Positions 54,082 to 64,000 of a stretch of 64,000 bases of DNA are shown in pieces. The stretch spans positions 202,244 through 266,243 of the forward strand of contig CCRI01000010.1 of the NCBI GenBank assembly GCA_000985875.1, given 5' to 3'. The position numbers were made by a program, and so were the translations under genes. This DNA is from Neorhizobium galegae bv. officinalis (GTDB lineage Bacteria > Pseudomonadota > Alphaproteobacteria > Rhizobiales > Rhizobiaceae). Within the stretch, counting starts at the first letter, position 1, and each line of letters starts with the position of its first letter. The notes beneath the pieces were generated by a model. The model was not told where the DNA came from. It did not search any database and saw nothing but the letters and a program-made list of their open reading frames with translations.

Positions 54082-54861
54082 ATGGTTGAACTCGCTCTCC
54101 CCAAGAACTCTCAGATGACCGAAGGCAAGACCTGGCCGAAGCCGGCAGGCGCCAAGAACGTCCGGGAGTTCCGCATCTACCGCTGGAGCCCGGATGACGG
54201 TCAGAACCCGCGCATCGATACCTATTACATCGATGTCGACGATTGCGGCCCGATGGTTCTCGACGGTCTGCTCTACATCAAGAACAATATCGACCCGACG
54301 CTGACGCTGCGCCGCTCCTGTCGCGAGGGCATCTGCGGCTCCTGCGCCATGAACATCGACGGCACCAACACGCTCGCCTGCACCAAGGGCATGGACGACG
54401 TGAAGGGCACCGTGAAGGTCTATCCGCTGCCGCATATGCCGGTCGTCAAGGACCTGGTTCCGGACCTCACCAACTTCTACGCCCAGCACCGCTCGATCGA
54501 GCCGTGGCTGAAGACGGTTTCACCGCCGCCGGCCAAGGAATGGAAGCAGAGCCACGAAGACCGCCAGAAGCTCGACGGCCTCTACGAGTGCATCCTCTGC
54601 GCCTGCTGCTCGACCTCCTGTCCGAGCTACTGGTGGAACGGCGACCGTTATCTCGGCCCGGCCACTCTGCTGCAGGCCTATCGCTGGCTGATCGACAGCC
54701 GCGACGAAGCCAAGGGCGAGCGCCTCGACAATCTCGAGGATCCGTTCCGGCTCTATCGCTGCCACACGATCATGAACTGCGCCCAGACCTGCCCCAAGGG
54801 CCTGAACCCGGCAAAGGCGATCGCCGAAATCAAGAAGATGATGGTCGAGCGTCGCGTCTGA
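54082..54861 (+). CDS. sdhB: Succinate dehydrogenase iron-sulfur subunit
   Basis: SdhB passes electrons from FAD to ubiquinone through three iron-sulfur clusters. The 259-residue protein has the [2Fe-2S] cysteines in [16 protein letters not shown], the first of the two cubane motifs [16 protein letters not shown], and the second, [11 protein letters not shown]. It is the last gene of the operon. After it, a short imperfect stem (54890-54912) without a T-tract may end transcription. Confidence 0.98.
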   Translation: MVELALPKNSQMTEGKTWPKPAGAKNVREFRIYRWSPDDGQNPRIDTYYIDVDDCGPMVLDGLLYIKNNIDPTLTLRRSCREGICGSCAMNIDGTNTLACTKGMDDVKGTVKVYPLPHMPVVKDLVPDLTNFYAQHRSIEPWLKTVSPPPAKEWKQSHEDRQKLDGLYECILCACCSTSCPSYWWNGDRYLGPATLLQAYRWLIDSRDEAKGERLDNLEDPFRLYRCHTIMNCAQTCPKGLNPAKAIAEIKKMMVERRV

Positions 54862-55046
54862 GGTGTTCTCGACAATTTGATGCCTTATTCGGTCCCCGCG
54901 TCGGCGGGACCGGATGCATTGCAGCATTCTTCTTGATCGAGCATGCCGAATTGTTCCAGTACGACTTGATTAACCAAGGTGGTTTACGATAATTCGGTCT
55001 CAATTCAGTGGCATCGGTGGCGGGTCAAGCTGAAAGCAGGAGTTAG

Positions 55047-55592
55047 ATGATGCAGTTCAGATACGTGGCGACGGGACTTGTTCTTGCCTTGGCACTGGCC
55101 GGTTGCCAGCGCACTTCCTATAGCCCCTATAGTGATCTGCCCGCCCAGCCTTCTCAGCCGGCGCCGCTTCAGGCGCAGCCCGTGCCGTCCGTTCAGGGCG
55201 GTCAGCTGCCGCCGCCTCCCGGCACTGCGGGTTCCTCCCAGTTCCCGAGCGCGCCCGGCGCAAATCCTGCCATGGCGTCGGCCAATGCGGCGTCACCGCC
55301 TGCGACTGCGCTCGACATCAAGAAGGAAGCGATGGTCGGCAACTGGCGTGTGTCCAATTCCGGCTCGTCCTGCGACATGTTCCTGACGCTCACCAATCTC
55401 GGCGGCGGTTCGCGCGGCGGTACCCGCGGCTGTGCCGGCGAACTGACGGCCATGGGCTCCTGGGATGTGTCGGGCAAGATGGTGCAGTTCAAGAACCGGG
55501 CCGGCGACGTGATCGGACGCGTCTACAAGAGCGCCGAGAACCGCTTCGACGGTACGATGAACTCAGGCCAGCCGGTCAGCCTCAGCCGCTAG
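55047..55592 (+). CDS. Omp19-like lipoprotein, AprI/Inh protease-inhibitor family
   Basis: The 181-residue protein has a lipoprotein signal ending in LAGC (lipidated Cys20), a Pro/Gln/Ala-rich linker (about residues 25-90), and an AprI/Inh-type beta-barrel domain (about 95-181). That domain has two cysteines (SCDMF and RGCAGEL) placed as in the family disulfide and ends with [16 protein letters not shown]. This closely recalls Brucella Omp19, an outer-membrane lipoprotein shown to inhibit host proteases. The role here is unproven. ATG 55047 with AGGAG four bases upstream is adjacent to another ATG at 55050. Confidence 0.85.
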   Translation: MMQFRYVATGLVLALALAGCQRTSYSPYSDLPAQPSQPAPLQAQPVPSVQGGQLPPPPGTAGSSQFPSAPGANPAMASANAASPPATALDIKKEAMVGNWRVSNSGSSCDMFLTLTNLGGGSRGGTRGCAGELTAMGSWDVSGKMVQFKNRAGDVIGRVYKSAENRFDGTMNSGQPVSLSR

Positions 55593-55623
55593 GCGGTTCC
55601 CCGCAGTATCCGAGGGCGTCCGG

Positions 55624-56787
55624 TTGGAACCCATTCCCGAATACACGACGAGCGTCGGTGAGGAGCTGAAGGCCCTGACCGTCTCGGGCGTGTTGACGGC
55701 CGACAGGGCCCAGCTCGCGGTTGCCGCCAAGCTCGACCATCTCCTGACCTGCCTTCGCGAGACGAAACCGGCCAAGAAAAAGAGCTCGCTCGGCTGGCTT
55801 TTTGCCAAGGGTGGCGGCCGGCCGCGGGAAATCCGCGGTCTTTACGTGCATGGCAGCGTCGGGCGCGGCAAGACCATGCTGATGGACATGTTCTTCAAGA
55901 AGGCGCCGACGACGAAGAAGCGCCGGGCGCATTTCCACGAATTCATGGCGGATGTGCACAACCGCATCCACGAACACCGGCAGAAGCTGAAGCGCGGCGA
56001 GACCAAGCAGGCGGACCCCGTGCCGCCGGTCGCCGCCGCACTGTTTGCGGAGGCGGAGCTTCTCTGTTTCGACGAATTCTCGGTCACCGACATCACCGAT
56101 GCGATGATCCTGGCGCGGCTGTTCACCGAGCTGTTCGGGCTGGGTTGCGTTCTCGTCGCGACCTCGAACGTGGCGCCGGACGATCTCTACCGGGATGGGC
56201 TGAACCGCGGGCTGTTTATGCCGTTCATCGCGCTGCTCAACCGCTATGTGGACGTGGTCACCCTCGATTCTCCCAACGACTACCGCATGCAGAAGCTCGC
56301 AAGCCTGCCGGTCTATGTGACGCCGCTCGATGCGCGCGCCGACGCGGCGATGGAATCCGCCTGGCATCAGGTGACCGACGGCGAGAAGGCGGCACCCGCC
56401 GAAATCCCGATGAAGGGCCGCAGCATCCATGTGCCGTCGGCGGCGGGTCGGGCGGCGCGTTTCGATTTCAAGGACATCTGCGGCAAGCCGCTCGGGGCGT
56501 CGGACTATCTGGCGCTCGCCGATCGCTTCGACGCCATCTTCGTCGAGCACGTTCCGCAGCTCGGGCCGGAGAAGCGTAACGAAACCAAGCGGCTCATCAA
56601 TCTTGTCGATGCGCTCTACGACCACACGGTACGGCTCTACGTCTCCGCGGCAACGGCGCCGGAGCATATCCTCCTGGAGCGAAAAGGCACAGAAGGCTTC
56701 GAGTTCGACCGCACCGTCTCGCGTCTTTTCGAGATGCGCAGCCCCGATTATCTTGCACTGCACCAGGAAAAGCGCCGCCAAGTTTAA
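55624..56787 (+). CDS. zapE: Cell division ATPase ZapE (AFG1-like)
   Basis: The 387-residue AAA+-type ATPase has Walker A GSVGRGKT (residues 77-84), the HFHEFM segment, Walker B LCFDEFSVTD, and a LVATSNVAPDDLY sensor region. Relatives act at the division site (ZapE) and, in mitochondria, in quality control of inner-membrane complexes. The start is TTG 55624; no nearer ATG keeps the N-terminus of the family. It lies 31 bases after the lipoprotein gene and before mdh, an order often seen in Rhizobiales. Confidence 0.92.
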   Translation: MEPIPEYTTSVGEELKALTVSGVLTADRAQLAVAAKLDHLLTCLRETKPAKKKSSLGWLFAKGGGRPREIRGLYVHGSVGRGKTMLMDMFFKKAPTTKKRRAHFHEFMADVHNRIHEHRQKLKRGETKQADPVPPVAAALFAEAELLCFDEFSVTDITDAMILARLFTELFGLGCVLVATSNVAPDDLYRDGLNRGLFMPFIALLNRYVDVVTLDSPNDYRMQKLASLPVYVTPLDARADAAMESAWHQVTDGEKAAPAEIPMKGRSIHVPSAAGRAARFDFKDICGKPLGASDYLALADRFDAIFVEHVPQLGPEKRNETKRLINLVDALYDHTVRLYVSAATAPEHILLERKGTEGFEFDRTVSRLFEMRSPDYLALHQEKRRQV

Positions 56788-56802
56788 CGGTTTGGTGACA
56801 GA

Positions 56803-56828
56803 AACTCTTACGTTTACGTAAGAGTTTT
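56803..56828 (+). terminator. Near-perfect palindrome after zapE (terminator or operator)
   Basis: AACTCTTACGT (56803-56813) and ACGTAAGAGTT (56816-56826) are perfect inverted repeats with only two bases between them, and T-residues follow. It starts 16 bases past the zapE stop, as a terminator would, but the symmetric centre and short loop also fit a protein-binding operator ahead of mdh. Confidence 0.6.
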
Positions 56829-56915
56829 AACATCTAACCGATTGAAAAACTTGGGCGGAAAATAATCGATTGCCATTCTGGGCGGATGGCGGTATGCGGT
56901 CTGGCACATTGGTAG

Positions 56916-57926
<1,011 letters not shown>

Positions 57927-57962
57927 TCGACGCGCTGAAGTCATCGAAACAGGGATAAACCC

Positions 57963-59156
57963 ATGAACATTCATGAATATCAGGCCAAGGCTCTGCTGAA
58001 GGGCTATGGTGCGCCGGTTGCGGAAGGTGTCGCGATCCTCAAGGCTGAAGAGGCCGAGGCTGCTGCGAAGTCGCTTCCGGGCCCCCTCTATGTCGTCAAG
58101 AGCCAGATCCATGCCGGCGGTCGCGGCAAGGGCAAGTTCAAGGAACTCGGCCCCGACGCCAAGGGCGGCGTTCGCCTGGCCTTCTCGATCGAGGAAGCCA
58201 AGGCGCATGCCAAGGAAATGCTCGGCAACACGCTGGTGACCGCGCAGACCGGCGAAGCCGGCAAGCAGGTCAACCGCCTCTACATCGAAGACGGCGCCGA
58301 CATCGCCCGCGAACTCTATTGCTCGCTGCTGGTCGATCGCTCGGTCGGCCGCGTTGCCTTCGTCGTTTCGACCGAAGGCGGCATGGACATCGAAGCCGTT
58401 GCCCACGATACCCCTGAGAAGATCCATACGATCGCCATCGATCCGGAAGCCGGCGTGACGGCTGCGGACATCGCGGCGATCTCCAAGGCTCTTGAACTCG
58501 ACGGTGCTGCGGCCGAAGACGCCAAGTCGCTCTTCCCGCTGCTCTACAAGGCCTTCAACGAGAAGGACATGGCTCTTCTCGAGATCAACCCGCTGATCGT
58601 CATGAAGAACGGCCATCTGCGCGTCCTCGACGCCAAGATGTCGTTCGACGGCAATGCGCTCTTCCGTCACGACGACGTCAAGGCGCTGCGCGACGAGACC
58701 GAAGAAGACGCCAAGGAAATCGAGGCCTCCAAGTGGGACCTCGCTTACGTGGCTCTCGACGGCAATATCGGCTGCATGGTCAACGGTGCCGGTCTCGCCA
58801 TGGCGACGATGGACATCATCAAGCTCTACGGCAAGGAGCCGGCTAACTTCTGCGACGTCGGCGGCGGCGCCGGCAAGGAGAAGGTGGCTGCGGCCTTCAA
58901 GATCATCACGGCCGACCCGAAGGTCGAGGGCATCCTCGTCAACATCTTCGGCGGCATCATGCGCTGCGACGTCATCGCCGAAGGCGTTGTCGCGGCGGTG
59001 CAGGAAGTCGGTCTGAAGGTTCCGCTCGTCGTGCGCCTGGAAGGCACCAATGTCGAGCTCGGCAAGAAGATCCTCAACGAGTCCGGTCTCGCCATCACGG
59101 CGGCTGACGACCTTGACGACGCGGCGAAGAAGATCGTCGCGGCGATCGAAGCCTAA
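57963..59156 (+). CDS. sucC: Succinyl-CoA synthetase beta subunit
   Basis: SucC, with SucD, makes ATP or GTP from succinyl-CoA in the TCA cycle. The 397-residue protein has an ATP-grasp domain (about residues 1-240), including [14 protein letters not shown] and [13 protein letters not shown], and a C-terminal ligase domain with the [15 protein letters not shown] segment. It follows mdh and is followed by sucD 19 bases later. Confidence 0.98.
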   Translation: MNIHEYQAKALLKGYGAPVAEGVAILKAEEAEAAAKSLPGPLYVVKSQIHAGGRGKGKFKELGPDAKGGVRLAFSIEEAKAHAKEMLGNTLVTAQTGEAGKQVNRLYIEDGADIARELYCSLLVDRSVGRVAFVVSTEGGMDIEAVAHDTPEKIHTIAIDPEAGVTAADIAAISKALELDGAAAEDAKSLFPLLYKAFNEKDMALLEINPLIVMKNGHLRVLDAKMSFDGNALFRHDDVKALRDETEEDAKEIEASKWDLAYVALDGNIGCMVNGAGLAMATMDIIKLYGKEPANFCDVGGGAGKEKVAAAFKIITADPKVEGILVNIFGGIMRCDVIAEGVVAAVQEVGLKVPLVVRLEGTNVELGKKILNESGLAITAADDLDDAAKKIVAAIEA

Positions 59157-59175
59157 CCTGGAAGGACCGGAACCA

Positions 59176-60081
59176 ATGTCTATTCTCGTCAACAAAGACA
59201 CCAAGGTCATCGTCCAGGGCCTGACCGGGAAGACCGGCACCTTTCATACGGAGCAGGCGCTCGCCTACTACGGCACCAAGATGGTGGGTGGCGTTCATCC
59301 CAAGAAGGGCGGCGAATCGTGGTCGTCCGGCGTCGACGGTACGTCGCTGCCGATCTTCACCTCGGTTGCCGAAGCCAAGGAACGGACCGGCGCCGACGCG
59401 ACCGTGATCTACGTTCCGCCGGCAGGCGCCGCGGACGCGATCATCGAGGCCATCGAAGCCGAAGTCCCGTTCATCACCTGCATCACCGAAGGCATCCCGG
59501 TCATGGACATGGTGCGCGTCAAGGCTCGCCTCGACCGCTCCAAGTCGCGCCTGCTCGGCCCCAACTGCCCGGGCATCCTGACGCCGGAAGAATGCAAGAT
59601 CGGCATCATGCCTGGCTCGATCTTCCGAAAGGGTTCGGTCGGCATCGTTTCCCGTTCGGGCACGCTCACCTACGAAGCCGTGTTCCAGACCTCGAACGAA
59701 GGCCTCGGCCAGACGACGGCCGTCGGCATCGGCGGTGACCCGGTCAAGGGCACCGAGTTCATCGACGTGCTGGAAATGTTCCTGGCCGACGACGCCACGA
59801 CCTCGATCATCATGATCGGCGAAATCGGCGGCTCGGCTGAAGAAGACGCGGCGCAGTTCCTCAAGGACGAAGCCAAGAAGGGCCGCAGCAAGCCGATGGC
59901 CGGCTTCATCGCAGGCCGTACCGCACCGAAGGGCCGCACCATGGGCCACGCCGGTGCTGTGGTTTCCGGTGGCAAGGGCGATGCGGAATCGAAGATCGCG
60001 GCGATGGAATCGGCAGGCATCAAGGTGTCGCCTTCTCCGGCCCGTCTCGGCAAGACCTTGGTTGAAGTCCTCAAGGGCTGA
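59176..60081 (+). CDS. sucD: Succinyl-CoA synthetase alpha subunit
   Basis: SucD carries the phosphohistidine of the enzyme. The 301-residue protein has a CoA-binding N-terminal domain ([17 protein letters not shown]), [20 protein letters not shown] in the middle, and the active-site His in [19 protein letters not shown] 59176 is the family start; the longer frame to 59050 overlaps sucC. A hairpin follows it before sucA. Confidence 0.98.
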   Translation: MSILVNKDTKVIVQGLTGKTGTFHTEQALAYYGTKMVGGVHPKKGGESWSSGVDGTSLPIFTSVAEAKERTGADATVIYVPPAGAADAIIEAIEAEVPFITCITEGIPVMDMVRVKARLDRSKSRLLGPNCPGILTPEECKIGIMPGSIFRKGSVGIVSRSGTLTYEAVFQTSNEGLGQTTAVGIGGDPVKGTEFIDVLEMFLADDATTSIIMIGEIGGSAEEDAAQFLKDEAKKGRSKPMAGFIAGRTAPKGRTMGHAGAVVSGGKGDAESKIAAMESAGIKVSPSPARLGKTLVEVLKG

Positions 60082-60139
60082 CGCCACATAAAGGACACTC
60101 GCCGCCGATAGATAGGTGGCGATTGATCCGACAAGCTTC

Positions 60140-60172
60140 GGACAGGCGAAGCGCCATATGCTTCGCCTGTCC
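60140..60172 (+). terminator. Stem-loop between sucD and sucA
   Basis: A perfect 13-base stem (GGACAGGCGAAGC 60140-60152 with GCTTCGCCTGTCC 60160-60172) closes a 7-base loop. It lies 58 bases past the sucD stop and 142 bases before sucA, and is followed by ATGTTTTG. It may be a partial terminator or an mRNA-end stabiliser between the two halves of the suc cluster. Confidence 0.6.
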
Positions 60173-60314
60173 ATGTTTTGCGTCTCTCAATTTTGTGGGC
60201 GCGTTACCGCCAAGCGCGGTTCGGTACCAAGACGAAGACCAAGAAAATGCGGAGGCCGGAGATATCTTCGGTTCCGATTACGTCAGGAGGCGGGCGCGGC
60301 GCCCGCAGATAACC

Positions 60315-63311
60315 ATGGCACGGCAAGAAGCCAACGAGCAGTTCCTCATCACCTCTTTCCTCGACGGACAGAACGCGGCCTATATCGAGCAGCTTCATGC
60401 CCGGTATGAAGACGACCCGACATCCGTCGCGCCGGAATGGCAGGCCTTCTTCAAGGCGCTCGCCGACAATCCGGACGATGTGAAGGCGGCGGCGAAGGGG
60501 GCATCCTGGCAGCGCAAGAACTGGCCGATCACGGCCAATGGAGAGCTGGTCTCGGCGCTCGACGGCAACTGGCCGCTCGTCGAAAAGGCGATCGAAACCA
60601 AGGTCAAGGCGAAGGCGGAAGCAACTGCTGCCGCGACCGGCAAGCCGGTCAGCGAAACCGATGTGCTGCAGGCGACGCGCGATAGCGTCCGTGCCATCAT
60701 GATGATCCGCGCCTACCGCATGCGCGGCCACCTGCACGCCAAGCTGGACCCGCTCGGCATTGCCAGCGCGGTCGACGACTATAACGAGCTTTCTCCGACG
60801 GCCTACGGCTTCACCGAAGCCGACTACGACCGCAAGATCTTCATCGACAACGTGCTCGGCCTCGAACACGCGACGCTCCGCGAAATGATCGAGATCCTCG
60901 AGCGGACCTATTGCTCGACGCTCGGCGTCGAATTCATGCATATCTCCAATCCGGAAGAGAAGTCCTGGATCCAGGAGCGCATCGAAGGCCCTGGCAAGGG
61001 TGTCGAGTTCACCCCGGAAGGCAAGAAGGCGATCCTTTCCAAGCTGGTCGAAGCCGAAGGTTACGAACAGTTCCTCGACGTCCGGTTCAAGGGCACCAAG
61101 CGCTTCGGCCTCGACGGCGGTGAATCGCTGATCCCGGCGCTCGAACAGATCATCAAGCGCGGCGGCCAGGAAGGCCTTGAAGAAGTCGTTCTCGGCATGC
61201 CGCATCGCGGCCGCCTGAACGTGCTGACCAACGTCATGCACAAGCCGCACCGCGCCGTCTTCCACGAGTTCAAGGGCGGTTCGTTCAAGCCCGACGAAGT
61301 CGAAGGTTCGGGCGACGTGAAGTACCATCTCGGCGCTTCGTCGGACCGTGAATTCGACGGCAACAAGGTTCACATGTCGCTGACGGCCAACCCGTCGCAT
61401 CTGGAAATCGTCAACCCGGTTGTCATGGGCAAGGCCCGCGCCAAGCAGGACATGCTTGCCAAGGCCTGGGACGGCGACATCATTCCGCTGAAGGAACGCT
61501 CCAAGGTTCTGCCGCTGCTGCTGCACGGCGATGCCGCGTTCGCGGGCCAGGGTGTCGTCGCCGAAATCCTCGGCCTTTCGGGCCTGCGCGGCCACCGCGT
61601 CGCCGGCACGATGCACGTCATCGTCAACAACCAGATCGGCTTCACCACCAATCCGGCCTTCTCGCGTTCGTCGCCCTATCCGTCCGACGTCGCCAAGATG
61701 ATCGAGGCGCCGATCTTCCACGTCAACGGCGACGATCCGGAAGCGGTCGTCTACGCCGCCAAGGTCGCCACCGAATACCGGATGAAGTTCCACAAGCCGG
61801 TCGTCATCGACATGTTCTGCTATCGCCGCTTCGGCCATAACGAAGGCGACGAGCCGGCGTTCACGCAGCCGAAGATGTACAAGGTCATCCGTGCCCACAA
61901 GACGGTCGCGCAGATCTATGCGGACCGCCTGATCGCCGAAGGCCTCGTCACCGACGGCGAATTCGAGAAGATGAAGGCCGACTGGCGCGCACATCTGGAA
62001 ACCGAATTCGAAGCCGGCCAGAGCTACAAGCCGAACAAGGCCGACTGGCTGGACGGCCAGTGGTCGGGCCTGCGCTCGGCCGACAATGCCGACGAACAGC
62101 GCCGTGGCAAGACCGCCATGCCGATGAAGGAATTGCGTGAAATCGGCCGCAAGCTTGCGACCATTCCGGAAGGCTTCAACGCCCACCGCACCATCAAGCG
62201 GTTCATGGAAAACCGCGCCCAGATGGTCGAGACCGGCGAAGGCATCGACTGGGCCATGGCGGAAGCCCTGGCATTCGGCTCGCTCGCCGTCGAAGGCACC
62301 AAGATCCGCCTTTCCGGCCAGGATTGCGAACGCGGCACGTTCAGCCAACGCCACTCGGTTCTCTACGATCAGGACACGGAAGAGCGTTATATCCCGCTCG
62401 CCAACCTGTCGCCGACACAGGCCCGTTACGAAGTCATCAACTCGATGCTTTCGGAAGAGGCGGTCCTCGGCTTCGAATATGGCTATTCGCTCGCCCGTCC
62501 GAATGCGCTGACCCTCTGGGAAGCCCAGTTCGGCGACTTCGCCAACGGTGCGCAGGTCGTGTTCGACCAGTTCATCTCGTCGGGCGAACGCAAGTGGCTG
62601 CGCATGTCCGGCCTCGTCTGCCTTCTGCCGCATGGCTATGAAGGCCAGGGTCCGGAACACTCCTCGGCTCGCCTTGAGCGCTGGCTGCAGATGTGCGCCG
62701 AAGACAACATGCAGGTCGCAAACGTCACGACGCCGGCGAACTACTTCCACATCCTGCGCCGTCAGACCAAGCGTGACTTCCGCAAGCCGCTCATCCTGAT
62801 GACGCCGAAGTCCCTGCTGCGCCACAAGCGGGCCACCTCGACGCTTGCCGAAATGGCCGGCGAGTCTTCCTTCCATCGTCTCCTCTGGGACGATGCGGAA
62901 GTCATCAAGGACGGTCCGATCAAGCTGCAGAAGGATGCCAAGATCCGTCGCGTCGTGCTCTGCACCGGCAAGGTCTATTACGACCTGCTGGAAGAGCGCG
63001 AAAAGCGCGGCATCGACGACATCTACCTGCTGCGCATCGAACAGCTTTATCCGTTCCCGGCCAAGGCCCTGATCAACGAGCTTTCCCGCTTCCGCAACGC
63101 GGAAATGGTCTGGTGTCAGGAAGAGCCGAAGAACATGGGTGCTTGGTCGTTCATCGACCCGTACCTGGAATGGGTTCTGGCGCATATCGATGCCAAGTAT
63201 CAGCGCGTCCGTTACACGGGCCGGCCGGCAGCGGCCTCGCCTGCAACGGGCCAGATGTCGAAGCATCTCGCACAGCTCGAAGCCTTCCTCGAAGACGCGC
63301 TGGGCGGCTGA
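60315..63311 (+). CDS. sucA: 2-oxoglutarate dehydrogenase E1 component
   Basis: SucA decarboxylates 2-oxoglutarate with thiamine diphosphate and passes the succinyl group to SucB. The 998-residue protein has an N-terminal helical region (about residues 1-110), the catalytic core with GMPHRGRLNVL, the TPP motif GDAAFAGQGVVAE...NNQIGFTT, and a C-terminal transketolase-like domain with QFGDFANGAQVV. ATG 60315 is chosen since rhizobial SucA starts at this point; the upstream frame from 60123 overlaps the hairpin. It is followed by a small gene and then sucB. Confidence 0.98.
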   Translation: MARQEANEQFLITSFLDGQNAAYIEQLHARYEDDPTSVAPEWQAFFKALADNPDDVKAAAKGASWQRKNWPITANGELVSALDGNWPLVEKAIETKVKAKAEATAAATGKPVSETDVLQATRDSVRAIMMIRAYRMRGHLHAKLDPLGIASAVDDYNELSPTAYGFTEADYDRKIFIDNVLGLEHATLREMIEILERTYCSTLGVEFMHISNPEEKSWIQERIEGPGKGVEFTPEGKKAILSKLVEAEGYEQFLDVRFKGTKRFGLDGGESLIPALEQIIKRGGQEGLEEVVLGMPHRGRLNVLTNVMHKPHRAVFHEFKGGSFKPDEVEGSGDVKYHLGASSDREFDGNKVHMSLTANPSHLEIVNPVVMGKARAKQDMLAKAWDGDIIPLKERSKVLPLLLHGDAAFAGQGVVAEILGLSGLRGHRVAGTMHVIVNNQIGFTTNPAFSRSSPYPSDVAKMIEAPIFHVNGDDPEAVVYAAKVATEYRMKFHKPVVIDMFCYRRFGHNEGDEPAFTQPKMYKVIRAHKTVAQIYADRLIAEGLVTDGEFEKMKADWRAHLETEFEAGQSYKPNKADWLDGQWSGLRSADNADEQRRGKTAMPMKELREIGRKLATIPEGFNAHRTIKRFMENRAQMVETGEGIDWAMAEALAFGSLAVEGTKIRLSGQDCERGTFSQRHSVLYDQDTEERYIPLANLSPTQARYEVINSMLSEEAVLGFEYGYSLARPNALTLWEAQFGDFANGAQVVFDQFISSGERKWLRMSGLVCLLPHGYEGQGPEHSSARLERWLQMCAEDNMQVANVTTPANYFHILRRQTKRDFRKPLILMTPKSLLRHKRATSTLAEMAGESSFHRLLWDDAEVIKDGPIKLQKDAKIRRVVLCTGKVYYDLLEEREKRGIDDIYLLRIEQLYPFPAKALINELSRFRNAEMVWCQEEPKNMGAWSFIDPYLEWVLAHIDAKYQRVRYTGRPAAASPATGQMSKHLAQLEAFLEDALGG

Positions 63312-63323
63312 GGGGTAAGGCGG

Positions 63324-63650
63324 ATGGCCTATTTTCACCTGAAGCTCGTTCCGCCTCGGCCGAGTTTTCCGCATGACGCAACGCCGGAGGAAATGACGGC
63401 GATGCAGGCCCACGCTGCCTATTGGCATGGCCATGCGGAAACCGGCGCCGCGATCGCCGTCGGTCCCGTCTTCTCGGAAGGCGGGGCTTTTGGCATCGCG
63501 GTAGTGGAGGCTGCGGATGCGGCCGCCGCCCAGGCGCTCGGCGACAGCGATCCGGTGATCAAGGCGGCTTTAGGCTTCCGCTTCGAAACGTCTCCCATGC
63601 CATCCATCATTCTTCGGACGTCTGCGGCGGGTGCCGCGGCCGCCGTCTAA
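63324..63650 (+). CDS. YciI-like protein between sucA and sucB
   Basis: The 108-residue protein has a YciI-like start ([15 protein letters not shown]), a central [12 protein letters not shown] segment with several histidines, and a [16 protein letters not shown] strand-helix unit. The fold resembles the gene at 47.8 kb but the sequences differ. The function is unknown. It begins 12 bases after sucA and 29 bases before sucB, so it is part of the same transcript. Confidence 0.85.
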   Translation: MAYFHLKLVPPRPSFPHDATPEEMTAMQAHAAYWHGHAETGAAIAVGPVFSEGGAFGIAVVEAADAAAAQALGDSDPVIKAALGFRFETSPMPSIILRTSAAGAAAAV

Positions 63651-63679
63651 ACGAAAACAACCATTCAGGAACTTACACA

Positions 63680-64000
63680 ATGGCCACTGAAATCCGCGTC
63701 CCAACCCTCGGAGAATCCGTCAGCGAGGCGACCGTCGGCACCTGGTTCAAGAAGGTCGGCGACACGGTCAAGGCCGACGAGCCGCTCCTCGAGCTCGAAA
63801 CGGACAAGGTGACGGTCGAGGTTCCGTCGCCGGCTGCCGGCGTTCTGACCGAGATCGTCGCCGCCAACGGCGAGACCGTCGGCCTCGGCGCCCTGCTTGG
63901 CCAGATTGCCGCAGGTGCTGCTGGTGCCGCGACCGCCGCCCCGGCTGCAAAGCCTGCGGAAGCCGCTCCGGCCAAGGCTGCCGAACCGGCTGCTCCGGCG
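63680..64000 (+). CDS. sucB: 2-oxoglutarate dehydrogenase E2 component (dihydrolipoyl succinyltransferase), 5' part
   Basis: The first 107 codons of sucB are visible; the rest lies past the window end. They encode a lipoyl domain with the lipoylated Lys43 in ETDKVTVEV and then the start of an Ala/Pro-rich linker. This places it as the E2 component that takes the succinyl group from SucA. A CAGGA ribosome site precedes ATG 63680. The E3 gene (lpd) probably follows outside the window. Confidence 0.96.
   Translation, partial: MATEIRVPTLGESVSEATVGTWFKKVGDTVKADEPLLELETDKVTVEVPSPAAGVLTEIVAANGETVGLGALLGQIAAGAAGAATAAPAAKPAEAAPAKAAEPAAPA

Noticed and set aside
60123..60314. Upstream extension of the sucA frame
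   Set aside because: It crosses the 13-bp stem-loop and is not part of SucA in relatives as I remember them; ATG 60315 gives the usual N-terminus.
60204..63434. A 1076-codon open frame on the minus strand opposite sucA
   Set aside because: It is a shadow of sucA, with no ribosome site and no recognisable domain.

Overview
The window is about 64 kb of high-GC, densely packed chromosomal DNA that looks like core chromosome of a Rhizobiaceae-type alphaproteobacterium (Rhizobium/Agrobacterium/Neorhizobium group). The basis is the gene content and order: dapF-mtaB-ftsY-yciB, ccmABCDG beside acnA, hemC-hemD-mitofilin-hemY, sdhCDAB, and mdh-sucC-sucD-sucA-sucB, together with alphaproteobacterial families such as DUF2585, DUF1223, DUF2794, IalB and an Omp19-like lipoprotein. 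I found no phage, insertion sequence, CRISPR array, rRNA or tRNA gene.

Layout. 1-5.8 kb: the 3' end of an unassigned gene, then lysine/cell-wall synthesis (dapF), tRNA modification (mtaB), SRP receptor (ftsY), and two membrane proteins. 6.4-9.6 kb (minus): cytochrome c maturation, ccmA-B-C-D-G. 9.9-12.6 kb: aconitase. 12.8-16.7 kb: TSUP permease, DUF1223, DUF2794, a GNAT enzyme and a Bax-inhibitor-like protein. 16.9-22.3 kb: an ABC exporter pair divergent from a GDSL esterase, then ThpR, pterin carbinolamine dehydratase and DUF1232. 22.3-31.8 kb: an ECF sigma factor, an IalB-like protein, rlmN, two LysE exporters, an SDR, a ParDE toxin-antitoxin pair, argG, and a MarR-MFS pair. 32-38 kb: M3 peptidase, typA, a GNAT enzyme, ppa, DUF167 and YggT. 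38.4-45.6 kb: an MFS exporter and a six-gene minus-strand heme cluster (hemC-hemD-mitofilin-hemY-terB-like-amidotransferase). 45.6-51.1 kb: tsaD-gpsA-yciI-EVE-methyltransferase, then a DsrE/AraC divergent pair and a small secreted protein. 51.4-64 kb: TCA-cycle genes (sdhCDAB, mdh, sucCD, sucA, sucB, the last cut by the window end), interleaved with an Omp19-like lipoprotein, zapE and a YciI-like gene.

The genes mostly serve respiration and its cofactors: heme synthesis and cytochrome c maturation feed the electron chain, while acnA, sdh, mdh and suc cover much of the TCA cycle. The least ordinary content is the repeat layer. A palindromic element family occurs four times (222-360, 3204-3384, 5829-6054, 8720-8944). 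One copy lies in frame inside ftsY and another between ccmA and ccmB. An unrelated multi-hairpin element follows acnA, and an exact-register 15-bp tandem repeat lies at the ccmB/ccmC junction. I did not find a clearly new multi-gene system; the repeats and a few unassigned proteins are the best leads.
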